This document shows positions 26,331 through 35,361 of a stretch of DNA of 64,000 nt, in pieces. The translations under genes and the position numbers were made by a program. Numbering within the stretch: position 1 is the first letter of the stretch; every line of letters starts with the position of its first letter. Source of the stretch: JBCCCJ01 sp039029315 (GTDB lineage Bacteria; Bacteroidota; Bacteroidia; J057); the NCBI GenBank assembly GCA_039029315.1, contig JBCCGK010000020.1, forward strand, positions 1 to 64,000. Direction: 5' to 3'. The notes beneath the pieces were generated by a model. It had not been told where the DNA came from. It searched no databases and worked only from the letters and a program-made list of their open reading frames with translations.

Positions 26331-27722
26331 ATGAAATATCTCCTGATTCCGCTTTGTCTGATCCTTTCTTTCCTCTCCTGTCGGCCCTATCTCAAAGAGC
26401 TGACCAAAGAAGTCCAATCCTCCAGGGTATATCGCATCTTTCCGAGCAATCAAACCAGCACAGGTGATCCGGAAGCAGGCTTGGCCTATCTGATTCATGG
26501 AGATTACATTGGAGGAGGAATTCCCGTCAGCACCTATCAGGACTTCATGTTGCCGGAACCTGACACCATTCTTGGCAGAAGCGGCACCAATGCCAGAATC
26601 CCTTATTCGTCCAATGCCTATCACGCCTTCAATGGTGCCGAGGTTGTCAGCGGCAATTGCTTTACCTGTCATGCCAGCCCGCTGGAAGACAAGATGTTTC
26701 TGGGACTGGGCAATAGTTCTGCCAGCTATCAAAAGAATTTCAAGCTTCAGATGCAGATTTTCAAGCGAATTGTGAAAAAGAAAGTAGGCAAAGATTCTCC
26801 AGAGTGGGAAGCATTTGAAACCTATGCGGACATCAATCTGATAGCCCTGCCTAACATCATAACCCCCAATCCGGGAGTGAATCCGGCCTTTCGCCTGGAG
26901 GAAGCCTATGTCAGTCAACGCAATCCTGTGGATCTGCGTTTTTCTAAAGCAGCAGCCTTCCAGATGTCTCCCTATGTTCCTGCCTCAGATGTCCCCCCTC
27001 TCTGGAATGTCAGAAAGAAACATGCCCTGTATTACAATGGCATGGGCCGAGGCGCATTCACCAAACTATTGATGCAAGCCAGTTCTCAAGGTATTCAGGA
27101 CAGTTCAGAAGCCAGGAAAGTTCACGATCACTTCGATGATGTCCTTGCCTGGATTCAGACTTTGGAGGCTCCCGACTGGCCGCGCGAGACACATATGGAT
27201 CTGGTCGCGAAGGGACGCATCCTCTTCAAGGATGAATGTTCCAGATGTCATGGGACCTACGGAGATCGGGAGACCTATCCCAACAAATTGGTTCCTCTGC
27301 ACGAAGTTCAGACCGATCCGGTATATGCCAGATATTTTCTCCAAGCTTCTGGTCTTGCAGATTGGTACAATCAAAGCTGGTATGCCACTTCCCCTCCCAC
27401 CTCAACCCTCACACCCTCTGAAGGCTATATCGCCCCTCCTCTGGATGGCGTATGGGCAACAGCACCCTATCTGCACAATGGATCTGTTCCCACCCTTGAG
27501 GCCCTGCTGAATAGCAAGATTCGGCCAACTTATTGGCAAAAATCAGACAACACTTATGATTATCAAGCCATCGGATGGAAGTATCTGGAGAGGAATCATG
27601 GGAAAGACAAGCAAACCTATGATTGCACTGAAGCAGGATTTGGGAATCAGGGACATTACTTTGGAGACAATTTTAGTCAAGAGGAGCGTTTGGCTGTGTT
27701 GGAGTACCTGAAAACGCTATAA
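26331..27722 (+). CDS. Di-haem c-type cytochrome lipoprotein (cytochrome c peroxidase-like/DHOR type)
   Basis: Signal peptide with lipobox FLSC (C17). Two c-haem sites are visible: CFTCH at 110-114 and CSRCH at 303-307, with IAPPLDGVWATAPYLHNGSVPTL after the second, a pattern of the di-haem oxidoreductase family that includes MauG and cytochrome c peroxidases. It should sit in the periplasm, tethered to a membrane, and exchange electrons. The distal ligand of the first haem and the actual substrate cannot be assigned. It starts divergently from accD. Confidence 0.83.
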   Translation: MKYLLIPLCLILSFLSCRPYLKELTKEVQSSRVYRIFPSNQTSTGDPEAGLAYLIHGDYIGGGIPVSTYQDFMLPEPDTILGRSGTNARIPYSSNAYHAFNGAEVVSGNCFTCHASPLEDKMFLGLGNSSASYQKNFKLQMQIFKRIVKKKVGKDSPEWEAFETYADINLIALPNIITPNPGVNPAFRLEEAYVSQRNPVDLRFSKAAAFQMSPYVPASDVPPLWNVRKKHALYYNGMGRGAFTKLLMQASSQGIQDSSEARKVHDHFDDVLAWIQTLEAPDWPRETHMDLVAKGRILFKDECSRCHGTYGDRETYPNKLVPLHEVQTDPVYARYFLQASGLADWYNQSWYATSPPTSTLTPSEGYIAPPLDGVWATAPYLHNGSVPTLEALLNSKIRPTYWQKSDNTYDYQAIGWKYLERNHGKDKQTYDCTEAGFGNQGHYFGDNFSQEERLAVLEYLKTL

Positions 27723-27843
27723 ATTTCATCGCATTCGACGGCAGGCAGACATTTTACCGCTTCTTGAGAGACTATCTTTATCCATATTGACAGTCAATCT
27801 CATGTAATTCTTCTTTAGGTAACCGCTATCATCCAGTATTCTC

Positions 27844-28737
27844 ATGCTGAATTTATCTCACTGGCCCATAGTTGGCCAAACAGATCTTGTTTCCCTGTCA
27901 GAAGCCACTGAGCAGGTCCATCGTGCAGCCCAGTATCTCTCCATGGCCGGAAAGTTTTTTTTGCCCCACAAAGCTGATGACAGTCATACCAATATGGGGT
28001 GGAATCCAGAACATGCCTGGTTGTATAGCCATGAATTGCCCACCTATTCAGGGCACTTTTTGGGATTGCATCCTGAGACGATGCGCCTCCTCCTGATCAA
28101 TCAGGACCATTCGATCGAAAAGGCATACAATCTTATTGGAAAAACACAAAAAGATGGGGTTGCCTGGATAAAAGGAACCCTTAAACAATATGGAATTGAC
28201 ACCTCTGCCTACAAGATAGTGTTGCATTATGAGATTCCTGATCATGACATTCATCATGGTGCACCCTTTCGAGCCCTAAGTCCAGCTGCTTATGCTGGAT
28301 TCTCCAAGGTTCGCAGCATGGGCCATGAAGTGATGGAACAACTCGTAGCCACGATCCCACAAGCCTCCGAGACACGAACCTGGCCACACCATTTTGACAT
28401 TGGCAATTTTCTCCCTCTGCATACGGATGCAGAAGGCAAGACAGACAGAGCCCTGTATGTAGGTCTGGCCATTCCAGATCATCTGGCAGATGACTATTAC
28501 TTTTATGTAACACATGGGTACCAACATGGCCAAGCTGATTATTCCACTCTCCCTCCCCTTCCTTCAGGCGGCTATTGGAACCGCAAAGAGTTCGTAGGGG
28601 CTTTCTTGCTTCTGGCAGATCTGATACAAAGTGGATCGTCAGAACAACAAATTGACAATGTTTCCGCTTTTATGAAAAAGGCTTTGGAAGCATCCATTCA
28701 TTTGCTAGACTTGAACCCAAGTGATTTTTTGTCTTAA
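27844..28737 (+). CDS. Unrecognised soluble protein, first gene of the ergothioneine operon
   Basis: I do not recognise this 297-residue protein with confidence. It lacks a signal peptide or membrane segments. It is rich in His and aromatic residues, with HYEIPDHDIHHG, a WPHHFDIG motif near residue 180 and VTHGYQHGQADY near 220, which could form a metal site. It ends 12 bp before egtB, with egtD next, so it is probably cotranscribed with ergothioneine synthesis genes. A role in ergothioneine use, transport or protection is possible but unproven. Confidence 0.7.
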   Translation: MLNLSHWPIVGQTDLVSLSEATEQVHRAAQYLSMAGKFFLPHKADDSHTNMGWNPEHAWLYSHELPTYSGHFLGLHPETMRLLLINQDHSIEKAYNLIGKTQKDGVAWIKGTLKQYGIDTSAYKIVLHYEIPDHDIHHGAPFRALSPAAYAGFSKVRSMGHEVMEQLVATIPQASETRTWPHHFDIGNFLPLHTDAEGKTDRALYVGLAIPDHLADDYYFYVTHGYQHGQADYSTLPPLPSGGYWNRKEFVGAFLLLADLIQSGSSEQQIDNVSAFMKKALEASIHLLDLNPSDFLS

Positions 28738-28749
28738 GAGACTATCTCC

Positions 28750-29940
28750 ATGATTCATCATCCACATACCGATACTGAAAGCCAGGATTTACTCATCCAG
28801 TTTCAACAAGTTCGAACGTATACCACAGATCTTTGCAGGCCACTCAGTCCAGAAGATTATATTCCTCAACCCGTAGCCTTCATTAGTCCTCCCAAGTGGC
28901 ATCTGGGGCATACTACCTGGTTTTTTGAGGAACTTATTTTGAAACCCAATATTCCTGATTATCAGGCATATCATGAGGATTTTAGCTTTCTCTTCAACAG
29001 CTACTACAACTCTCTCGGAAAACGCATTCTCAGAACCAATCGCGGCAATCTCACCCGTCCGTCCGTCAAAGAAGTATATGCCTATCGCGCATATGTGGAC
29101 GAACAGCTAGAGGCCCTTATAGAAGCGGGAAGCTACTCGCCTCAACTCAGAGAATTAATCATCCTTGGCCTCAATCACGAACAACAACACCAGGAATTGT
29201 TGGTAACAGATCTAAAATACATTCTTGGACACAATCCCTTGTTCCCGGCCTATCATCAAGCACTCTCAACTTCACAAAACAGCAAAGAACATCGTGGACT
29301 TGTGCACATAAATGAGGGAATCTATGAGATTGGATTCGAAGGGGAAGGGTTTCATTATGACAATGAATTGGGACGGCACAAGGTCTATCTGCATCCTTTC
29401 GAGATCCAACGATCCCTGGTTACCAATGGTGAGTTTCTCGCCTTTATGGAAGATGGTGGATACGAGCGCTTTGAATTGTGGTTGGACGAAGGCTGGAGTT
29501 GGGTGAAGGAAGAAGCCATCCGCTCTCCCTTTTATTGGCACCAATATGAAGGTGAGTGGCATCATTATACCCTTGGAGGGTTTCAAGCAATCAATCCTGA
29601 TAGCATTCTTTGTCATATCAGTTATTATGAAGCTGCGGCTTTTGCTGAATGGAAAGGCATGCGTCTCCCAACAGAATTCGAATGGGAAGCAGCGGCAGAT
29701 CAGCTGGATTGGGGGGCACGTTGGGAATGGACCAATAGTGCCTATCTTCCCTATCCTTATTTCACAACAGCGGAAGGAGCTGTAGGAGAATACAATGGAA
29801 AATTCATGGTCAATCAAAAAGTCCTTCGAGGGGCTTCTGTTGCTACCTCCCCTAATCATAGCAGAAAGACATACAGGAATTTTTTTCACGCTCCCTTAAG
29901 GTGGCAGTTTACGGGCATAAGGCTTGCGAAATCTTTATAA
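28750..29940 (+). CDS. egtB: Ergothioneine biosynthesis sulfoxide synthase EgtB
   Basis: Non-haem iron enzyme that uses O2 to join a thiol (cysteine or gamma-glutamylcysteine) to hercynine. The N-terminal DinB-like domain carries the three-His iron site (WHLGHTTW around H51/H54, and LNHEQQHQE with H143 and H147). The C-terminal formylglycine-generating-like domain runs from about residue 185 to the end (YRNFFHAPLRWQFTGIRLA). At 396 residues the length is typical. It is 12 bp after the unknown gene and 21 bp before egtD. Whether it uses cysteine or glutamylcysteine cannot be judged by eye. Confidence 0.92.
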   Translation: MIHHPHTDTESQDLLIQFQQVRTYTTDLCRPLSPEDYIPQPVAFISPPKWHLGHTTWFFEELILKPNIPDYQAYHEDFSFLFNSYYNSLGKRILRTNRGNLTRPSVKEVYAYRAYVDEQLEALIEAGSYSPQLRELIILGLNHEQQHQELLVTDLKYILGHNPLFPAYHQALSTSQNSKEHRGLVHINEGIYEIGFEGEGFHYDNELGRHKVYLHPFEIQRSLVTNGEFLAFMEDGGYERFELWLDEGWSWVKEEAIRSPFYWHQYEGEWHHYTLGGFQAINPDSILCHISYYEAAAFAEWKGMRLPTEFEWEAAADQLDWGARWEWTNSAYLPYPYFTTAEGAVGEYNGKFMVNQKVLRGASVATSPNHSRKTYRNFFHAPLRWQFTGIRLAKSL

Positions 29941-29961
29941 AAAGCACTAGATTAGAATTGA

Positions 29962-30903
29962 ATGAATTCATTTGCGAAAGACGTAGACAGCGGTTTGTCT
30001 GCGAGTCCAAAATCCCTTTCTTCCAAATATTTCTATGATGATGAAGGGAGCAGGATTTTCCAACAAATCATGGACCTTCCTGAGTACTATCTCACCAATT
30101 GTGAGTTGGAAATCCTGACAGAGCAAGCAGCGGCGATCTATGAAGCCACACAATTTCACGCGCATTTTAACATTGTGGAACTGGGAGCAGGTGATGGAGC
30201 CAAAACAAGAGAACTCCTTCGGCATTTGCTCGAACAAGGGATTGACTTCACCTATATCCCCATTGACATTTCAGAGGAGGCCATCAAATTATTGACAGCG
30301 GATTTGCGTCAACAACTTCCCAGGCTGCAAATACATCCCAAGGTAGGCGATTACTTCAGTGTCTTGAAAGAGGTCAAAACCAATGAATCTCCAAATCTAT
30401 TTTTGTTTTTGGGTGCCAATATTGGAAACTATTTACCTGATGCTGCCGATGACCTGCTAGAGATGATTCGGCGACATATGCGCGGAGATGACAAATTGAT
30501 GGTGGGATTTGATTTGAAAAAAAATCCACTCATCATCGCCGCAGCCTACAATGACGATCAGGGAATTACGCGTGGATTCAACCTCAATTTACTGTCGAGA
30601 ATCAACCGGGAATTGGGGGGAGATTTCGATCGGGAACGCTTTGATTTTTACAGCTATTACAATCCGATCAATGGAGAGGTACGAAGTTTCATTATCAGTC
30701 GTGAGGAGCAAACGGTCCACATTCGGGCGCTTGGCAAGCAGTTTGCATTCAGAAAAGGGGAGTGGGTCTATACAGAATTGTCCAGAAAATATTCTTTCAG
30801 AGAAATCAAAGCTCTTGCTACAAAGAATGGCTTTCAGGTATTGAAACACTTCTGTGACAGAAGAGGCTACTTCACAGATAGTCTTTGGGGGGTATCTCCC
30901 TAG
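29962..30903 (+). CDS. egtD: L-histidine N-alpha-methyltransferase EgtD
   Basis: Trimethylates the amino group of histidine with SAM to give hercynine, the substrate of EgtB. The SAM site is visible as NIVELGAGDGAKTRELL, with IPIDISEEAI after it and FLFLGANIGNY further on; the N-terminal SSKYFYDDEGSRIFQQI and central VGFDLKKNP are family hallmarks. Length 313 residues is standard. No egtC (amidase) or dedicated egtE (lyase) follows; transcription probably ends in the AT-rich stretch downstream. Confidence 0.93.
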   Translation: MNSFAKDVDSGLSASPKSLSSKYFYDDEGSRIFQQIMDLPEYYLTNCELEILTEQAAAIYEATQFHAHFNIVELGAGDGAKTRELLRHLLEQGIDFTYIPIDISEEAIKLLTADLRQQLPRLQIHPKVGDYFSVLKEVKTNESPNLFLFLGANIGNYLPDAADDLLEMIRRHMRGDDKLMVGFDLKKNPLIIAAAYNDDQGITRGFNLNLLSRINRELGGDFDRERFDFYSYYNPINGEVRSFIISREEQTVHIRALGKQFAFRKGEWVYTELSRKYSFREIKALATKNGFQVLKHFCDRRGYFTDSLWGVSP

Positions 30904-30940
30904 CGCTTAGCTATATTATATATGCCAATCAAGGTTTGAA

Positions 30941-31274
30941 CCCACTTTCCGAGGGTGAAAAATCCAAATTGCTATTTAAATCAGAAGCAAAATACCCTAA
31001 AACAGACTGGAAAAGCACAAATCAGAAGATCTTAAGTTCAATAAGTGGAAGAATGGGTTGAAGTGAAAATACAATTCTCATAAATATGACACCTAGCAGC
31101 CTTCAAAAGTAGAATTTGGACCTAATTTATTTCATATAATCGCTCATTCTGGAAATTGGGAAAATTTTCCCTAAAAACGAAAATCCTCACTACCAAACTC
31201 TTTTTAATAATAAGCAACTGAATATCAGTGAATTATTTTAATTCAAAGTTTTTAATTTTCACCCTCGGAAACCG
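30941..31274. mobile_element. 334-bp MITE with terminal inverted repeats and 8-bp flanking duplication
   Basis: The ends are inverted copies of a shared core TTTCCGAGGGTGAAAA, at 30946-30961 and in reverse near 31257-31272. The same 8 bp, GGTTTGAA, flanks the element on both sides (30933-30940 and 31275-31282), as expected for a target-site duplication. The interior is strongly AT-rich with no usable reading frame. It lies in the 609-bp gap after egtD and fits a non-autonomous transposon; the parent family was not identified. Confidence 0.72.
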
Positions 31275-31317
31275 GGTTTGAATGTAGTTTTTATAGCCTG
31301 AATGTCAGCTTGTTTGT

Positions 31318-31396
31318 GGGTATAAGGTATGGGGTATGGGGCTATGTGGTCAAGGATCTGATTCAACATCTAGCCATATCCCTTATTCCTTATACC
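31318..31396. repeat. Palindromic intergenic repeat (GGTATAAGG type), copy 1
   Basis: The left arm begins GGTATAAGGTATGGGGTATG and the right arm, reverse-complemented, begins GGTATAAGGAATAAGGGATA; about 19 of 26 positions match. The right arm also resembles the right arm of the repeat at 40621-40801. It completes the gene-free stretch 30904-31512, in which I see no further gene. Confidence 0.55.
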
Positions 31397-31512
31397 ATAT
31401 CCTTCTCTTTGCGGCCTATTGCACCTATTTCCCAACATTCGAACTCTTGATTCACATTATATATGGATTATGGACCGGGGCAGTGAAAAAAGAAGCGGTT
31501 CTACGCTCAGTG

Positions 31513-31974
31513 TCAATTCCCAGAATTATTCACAACAATCAGCCCTTCTTCTCCCAATGCAATTTCTTGTGTCTGACGACCAAATTCGATCTGAATCACA
31601 TGACTTGGGTGGAGTTTGGGACCATGATGTTCCAGACCGATAGCGGTGACGGGCAGGCCTATACACGCCTGCCAAACAGGACTCTGGCTCATGTCAATCC
31701 GCTCCAACTCGACTTGCCCCCGAAACTGCTGTACAACTTTGGTTTGTTCCAGGGCAAAATGATAGTCTTCAATCTGAATTCCCTGCCCTTCCTCTGCACG
31801 TGTGAAAGCAATATCATCTCCATCAGCGAATCTCAACTCTAAACAATCCAGGGCCTCATATGGTTCTTCAGGCTTGGATATGTTTCGCCATATGGTATAG
31901 AATACCTGGGCCAGGTGCTTTCCTTCCAGTGCTTGCAAAGCAGCGAGTTCTTCCTGATTGAAGTAAGTTGGCAT
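31513..31974 (-). CDS. Hypothetical cytoplasmic protein, about 153 residues
   Basis: Not recognised. The protein is acidic and soluble with no signal peptide. It opens FNQEELAALQALEGKHLAQVFY and has a beta-rich middle (LELRFADGDDIAFTR, GIQIEDYHFALEQ) resembling small fold proteins that bind ligands, but no family can be named. I chose the Met at 31974; other in-frame Met codons at 31986 and 32013 are possible. The opposite strand is also open here but has poor coding character. Confidence 0.6.
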   Translation of the reverse strand: MPTYFNQEELAALQALEGKHLAQVFYTIWRNISKPEEPYEALDCLELRFADGDDIAFTRAEEGQGIQIEDYHFALEQTKVVQQFRGQVELERIDMSQSPVWQACIGLPVTAIGLEHHGPKLHPSHVIQIEFGRQTQEIALGEEGLIVVNNSGN

Positions 31975-32121
31975 GAAATCTAACATGGAACAAATATCTG
32001 AAATCAAAGTCATTTAGAGAAACATCACATTGGACAGAAAATCTTCGTAAGTTAGCGCCAACACATCTACGGCCGCCCTACTCTCCTTCTTCCTCACTCA
32101 CGATCAAAATTTTCAGTTGAT

Positions 32122-33336
32122 ATGTATTCAGATATTCGCATAGAACGAGACATCTACAAGTCCGAGGAACATCAGATGCTGCGCGATACCATTCGCGAGT
32201 TTTACAAAAAAGAGATTCAGCCACATCGAGAAGAATGGGAAGCCAATGGCATGTGTAGCCGGGAAGCCTGGCTCAAAGCAGGAGAACTGGGATTGCTGTG
32301 CCTGGATATCCCGGAAGAATATGGAGGAGGAGGATTGGATTTTAGTTTCTCTGCTTTATTGATTGAAGAATTTGCCCGACTAGGTGCCAATGCGCCGGGA
32401 TTTTCTATGCACTCTGATATTGTGGCACCCTATATCCTCAAACTTGGGACAGAGGAACAGAAACATCGATTTCTCCCCAAAATGGCCACTGGAGAGTGGG
32501 TCGGGTCGCTTGGCATGACAGAACCTGGAACAGGCAGTGATGTACAGGCCATTCGAACCAATGCAGTCGATATGGGAGAATATTGGCTCCTGAATGGGTC
32601 CAAAACCTTCATCACCATTGGCAATTCCTCTTACTTTACCATTGTCGCTTGCAAAACACGACCGAACACGGATCAGGAAGGAATCAGCCTCTTATTGGTC
32701 GAAGAAGATCGCGAAGGGTTCACCAAAGGCAAACCCTTCAAAAAACTCGGTCTGAAAGACAGTGATACCTGCGAAATGTTCTTCGAAGATGTCAAGGTCC
32801 CCAAGAACAATCTTCTTGGAATAGAAGGAAAAGGCTTTATTCACATGATGACAGAGCTTCCGAGGGAACGTCTGACAGTTGCTCTCCAATCCATTGGATC
32901 AGCAGAAGGGGCGCTGGAAGATACCATCGAATACACCCAGACCCGTCGCGCGTTCAAGCAAGCCATCTGTGAATTCCAGAATACACAATTCAAAATGGCT
33001 GAAGTGGCCACTGCCCTTCAGGTTCATCAGGCATTTGTGGACAAATGTTCGCAGCTACTTGCTGCGCATCGACTCACAGCAGCCCAGGCTTCGATGGCCA
33101 AGTTTTCTGCAACAGAAATGCAGTTCAAGCTCCTGGATGAGTGCCTCCAGCTACATGGTGGATATGGCTATATGTGGGAGTTTCCGATCACCAGACGCTT
33201 TGCTGATTCACGTGTCAGCCGGATCTATGCCGGGACCAATGAGATCATGAAGATCCTGATCGCCAGGGGCCTGTTCAAAGATTATTTTGCAGAACTCAAG
33301 GCACGCAAAAAGGCGCGAAGCAATGGCGTATCTTGA
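32122..33336 (+). CDS. Acyl-CoA dehydrogenase, long-chain (ACADL) type
   Basis: FAD enzyme for the first step of fatty acyl-CoA beta-oxidation. Visible signatures are SLGMTEPGTGSDVQAI and the FAD/acyl region FITIGNSSYFTIVACKT. The catalytic Glu is at the LCAD position in MMTELPRERL; the MCAD position instead reads YAGTNEIM, without Glu. The closing LHGGYGYMWEFPITRRFADSRV is classical. At 404 residues it is full length. The electron-transfer flavoprotein is not nearby. Confidence 0.92.
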   Translation: MYSDIRIERDIYKSEEHQMLRDTIREFYKKEIQPHREEWEANGMCSREAWLKAGELGLLCLDIPEEYGGGGLDFSFSALLIEEFARLGANAPGFSMHSDIVAPYILKLGTEEQKHRFLPKMATGEWVGSLGMTEPGTGSDVQAIRTNAVDMGEYWLLNGSKTFITIGNSSYFTIVACKTRPNTDQEGISLLLVEEDREGFTKGKPFKKLGLKDSDTCEMFFEDVKVPKNNLLGIEGKGFIHMMTELPRERLTVALQSIGSAEGALEDTIEYTQTRRAFKQAICEFQNTQFKMAEVATALQVHQAFVDKCSQLLAAHRLTAAQASMAKFSATEMQFKLLDECLQLHGGYGYMWEFPITRRFADSRVSRIYAGTNEIMKILIARGLFKDYFAELKARKKARSNGVS

Positions 33337-33400
33337 CAGTTTCAGACAAAGGGTTTATGACTTGGGTTTCATCGAACAAGACCATCAGATTCATACTTGA

Positions 33401-34594
33401 ATGAATGGAAAGCGTGAGAGGTCACTTACACCTCGAAGGATACGACATAGAAGAGTTGGCTGTCTTTTCTTGCTAGCTTCTTTGCTCAGTATTGTGAAGG
33501 GGTCTGCCCAGACGACAGATTCAAGCAAGCAGACCAATTGGGTATCCAGAACCTACCAAAAGATCATGAAGGATACACTCCCTCCTGAGAGAGCTCGCTT
33601 CCTGGTCTATCCAACCCTTGCCTATTCCCCGGAAACCAGTCTGGAGATTGGATTTGCTGCTGTCCGGCTGTTTTATGTCAATCAGGATATAGTCAACAAC
33701 CGCCTGAGCGAAATCTATGCCTTTGCATTTGGGACCCTCAGACGACAATACGGCATGGAATTCGAACATTCCATCTATGGCGACCATGATTCATGGTTTT
33801 TTCTGGGGAGAGGGAAATTTCAGCGCTTTCCATTGTTGTATTATGGAATCGGCCCGGAAACTGTAGGCGACCATCCATTCCTGATCGATGGGACGTATGT
33901 GCAGCTAAGAGAACGAGTCCTGAGAAAGATCGTCCCGAATTTGTTCATAGGTCCAGAAATCGATTTGCAACTCCTCCACAATCCCAGATTTGAACCTGAT
34001 TTGTCTCCACTGCCATTGGGGGGAGAAGGATCGCGGACCTTTGGGCTAGGCGTGGGCCTGGTCTATGACAATCGGCACAATGTCATGAATGTTCGCAAGG
34101 GACTATTTGGCGAGCTGGCAGTCCTCGATTATCGTCCTGCATGGGGAAGCGACTGGAAGTTTAGCAGTCTCAATCTGGATGTCCGGTATTTTGTCCCTCT
34201 CAAGGCAGACAAAAGTCAGGTATTGGGATTTCAGGGCTTTGGAAAATTCGTCAGTGGAGAGGTGCCCTTCAACCAGTTGGCATTGATGGGGGGACCATTT
34301 TTGATGCGGGGATATTATTTGGGCCGATTCAGAGACAGAAACTATCTGGCGGTTCAGGCTGAATATCGCATGTTGCCGTTTCCATTCTCAAAACGCATTG
34401 GGGCTACCGTTTTTGCCTCAGGCGGGATGGTTGGGCCAACTGTCGGAGAGTTGCGAATCAGTCAGCTTAAACCTGCTGCTGGTGTAGGATTTCGGTATTT
34501 GATCTTTCCCAAGAAAGATATCTTTGTGCGATTTGATTTCGCCTTCACCCAAGAAGGACCTGGATTTTATATTTATACCGGAGAGGCTTTCTGA
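33401..34594 (+). CDS. BamA/Omp85-type outer-membrane barrel protein
   Basis: Signal peptide with a long basic start (MNGKRERSLTPRRIRHRR then a hydrophobic core ending GSAQ). No POTRA repeats are visible; nearly all of the rest is barrel. The conserved MRGYYLGRFRDRNYLAVQAEYR near residue 300 corresponds to the (V/I)RGY lid-lock motif of the Omp85 surface-antigen family, and the C-terminus ends in aromatic FYIYTGEAF. Short POTRA-less members occur in Bacteroidota; their role is not known. Confidence 0.8.
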   Translation: MNGKRERSLTPRRIRHRRVGCLFLLASLLSIVKGSAQTTDSSKQTNWVSRTYQKIMKDTLPPERARFLVYPTLAYSPETSLEIGFAAVRLFYVNQDIVNNRLSEIYAFAFGTLRRQYGMEFEHSIYGDHDSWFFLGRGKFQRFPLLYYGIGPETVGDHPFLIDGTYVQLRERVLRKIVPNLFIGPEIDLQLLHNPRFEPDLSPLPLGGEGSRTFGLGVGLVYDNRHNVMNVRKGLFGELAVLDYRPAWGSDWKFSSLNLDVRYFVPLKADKSQVLGFQGFGKFVSGEVPFNQLALMGGPFLMRGYYLGRFRDRNYLAVQAEYRMLPFPFSKRIGATVFASGGMVGPTVGELRISQLKPAAGVGFRYLIFPKKDIFVRFDFAFTQEGPGFYIYTGEAF

Positions 34595-34609
34595 GCCTGA
34601 TTTCTCTTA

Positions 34610-34770
34610 GAGACTGTTTTGGAATCTGTGCTGAGAATTTTCAGGGTGTATTTTTTACTCAGACAAGGCTCTTGTTTGTTCTCATAGTGGTGCTATGGGA
34701 ACAAAAAAAGCCGCCGGATGAGGAAAAAACACACATACAAAAAATAAGTGATAGATGTTCAAACAGTCTC
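34610..34770. mobile_element. IS5-like MITE, copy 2
   Basis: Second copy of the element at 204-344, same orientation: GAGACTGTTT at the left end, AAACAGTCTC at the right, and TTA on both flanks (34607-34609 and 34771-34773). It has about 20 extra bases near the middle (around GCCGCCGGATGAGG). It lies between the barrel gene and the convergent DUF4293 gene, where it also could serve as a terminator-like hairpin. Confidence 0.75.
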
Positions 34771-34785
34771 TTACCCTCCCTCACA

Positions 34786-35298
34786 TTAGCGAATCCGTCC
34801 ACTATCGATAGACTTCACTAGATTCTCATCCGCCTGAATGCGTTTGATGGCCAACCAGATAAAGGCTACCGCAGCTATCGGCAGCGCAAAGCCTATATGG
34901 GGCAATCCCTGATCAGCAGTGCCTGAGATGCCTGTTGGCCCCTGATTGGTGAACCAAACAATAGCCAGAATTTCGAACAAGACAAGGACCATCCCTATAT
35001 ATGCCAGCTTGATCTGCCTGGGCCGATTATTGAACTGAAAGATGATTAAGATAAGCCCAATTGTCACCAAGGCATTCAGGCCAACAAAGAGAGAATGAGC
35101 GATCATTCGAGAAGATTCCTTGTGTTCATAGAACATCTCATTCATCTCATTTTGCCCAGAGAATTCACTGACAACTGACAAGCCAGAAACCACTTCTGAT
35201 TCTGCTCCAGCGACAAACTGCCATAAAGGAAGAAATAGCCCAGCAAGGTTGAGCAAAATAGCTATCAAAAGAAATAAGGATTGGATTCTTTGGATCAT
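34786..35298 (-). CDS. DUF4293 family membrane protein
   Basis: Small inner-membrane protein with four hydrophobic segments (about residues 8-30, 65-88, 98-118 and 140-160) and the typical start MIQRIQSLFLLIAILLNLAG followed by LPLW. This family is restricted to Bacteroidota and has no assigned function. It is divergent from truA across 63 bp. Confidence 0.82.
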   Translation of the reverse strand: MIQRIQSLFLLIAILLNLAGLFLPLWQFVAGAESEVVSGLSVVSEFSGQNEMNEMFYEHKESSRMIAHSLFVGLNALVTIGLILIIFQFNNRPRQIKLAYIGMVLVLFEILAIVWFTNQGPTGISGTADQGLPHIGFALPIAAVAFIWLAIKRIQADENLVKSIDSGRIR

Positions 35299-35361
35299 TC
35301 CGATTAATATTGGATCATCAGTGAATGGTAGTGCAAATTTGCGAAGGCAAAGCTACAAAAA

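Noticed and set aside
31336..31842. 168-codon plus-strand reading frame
   Set aside because: Overlaps the more protein-like minus-strand gene at 31513-31974 and starts in a repeat arm.
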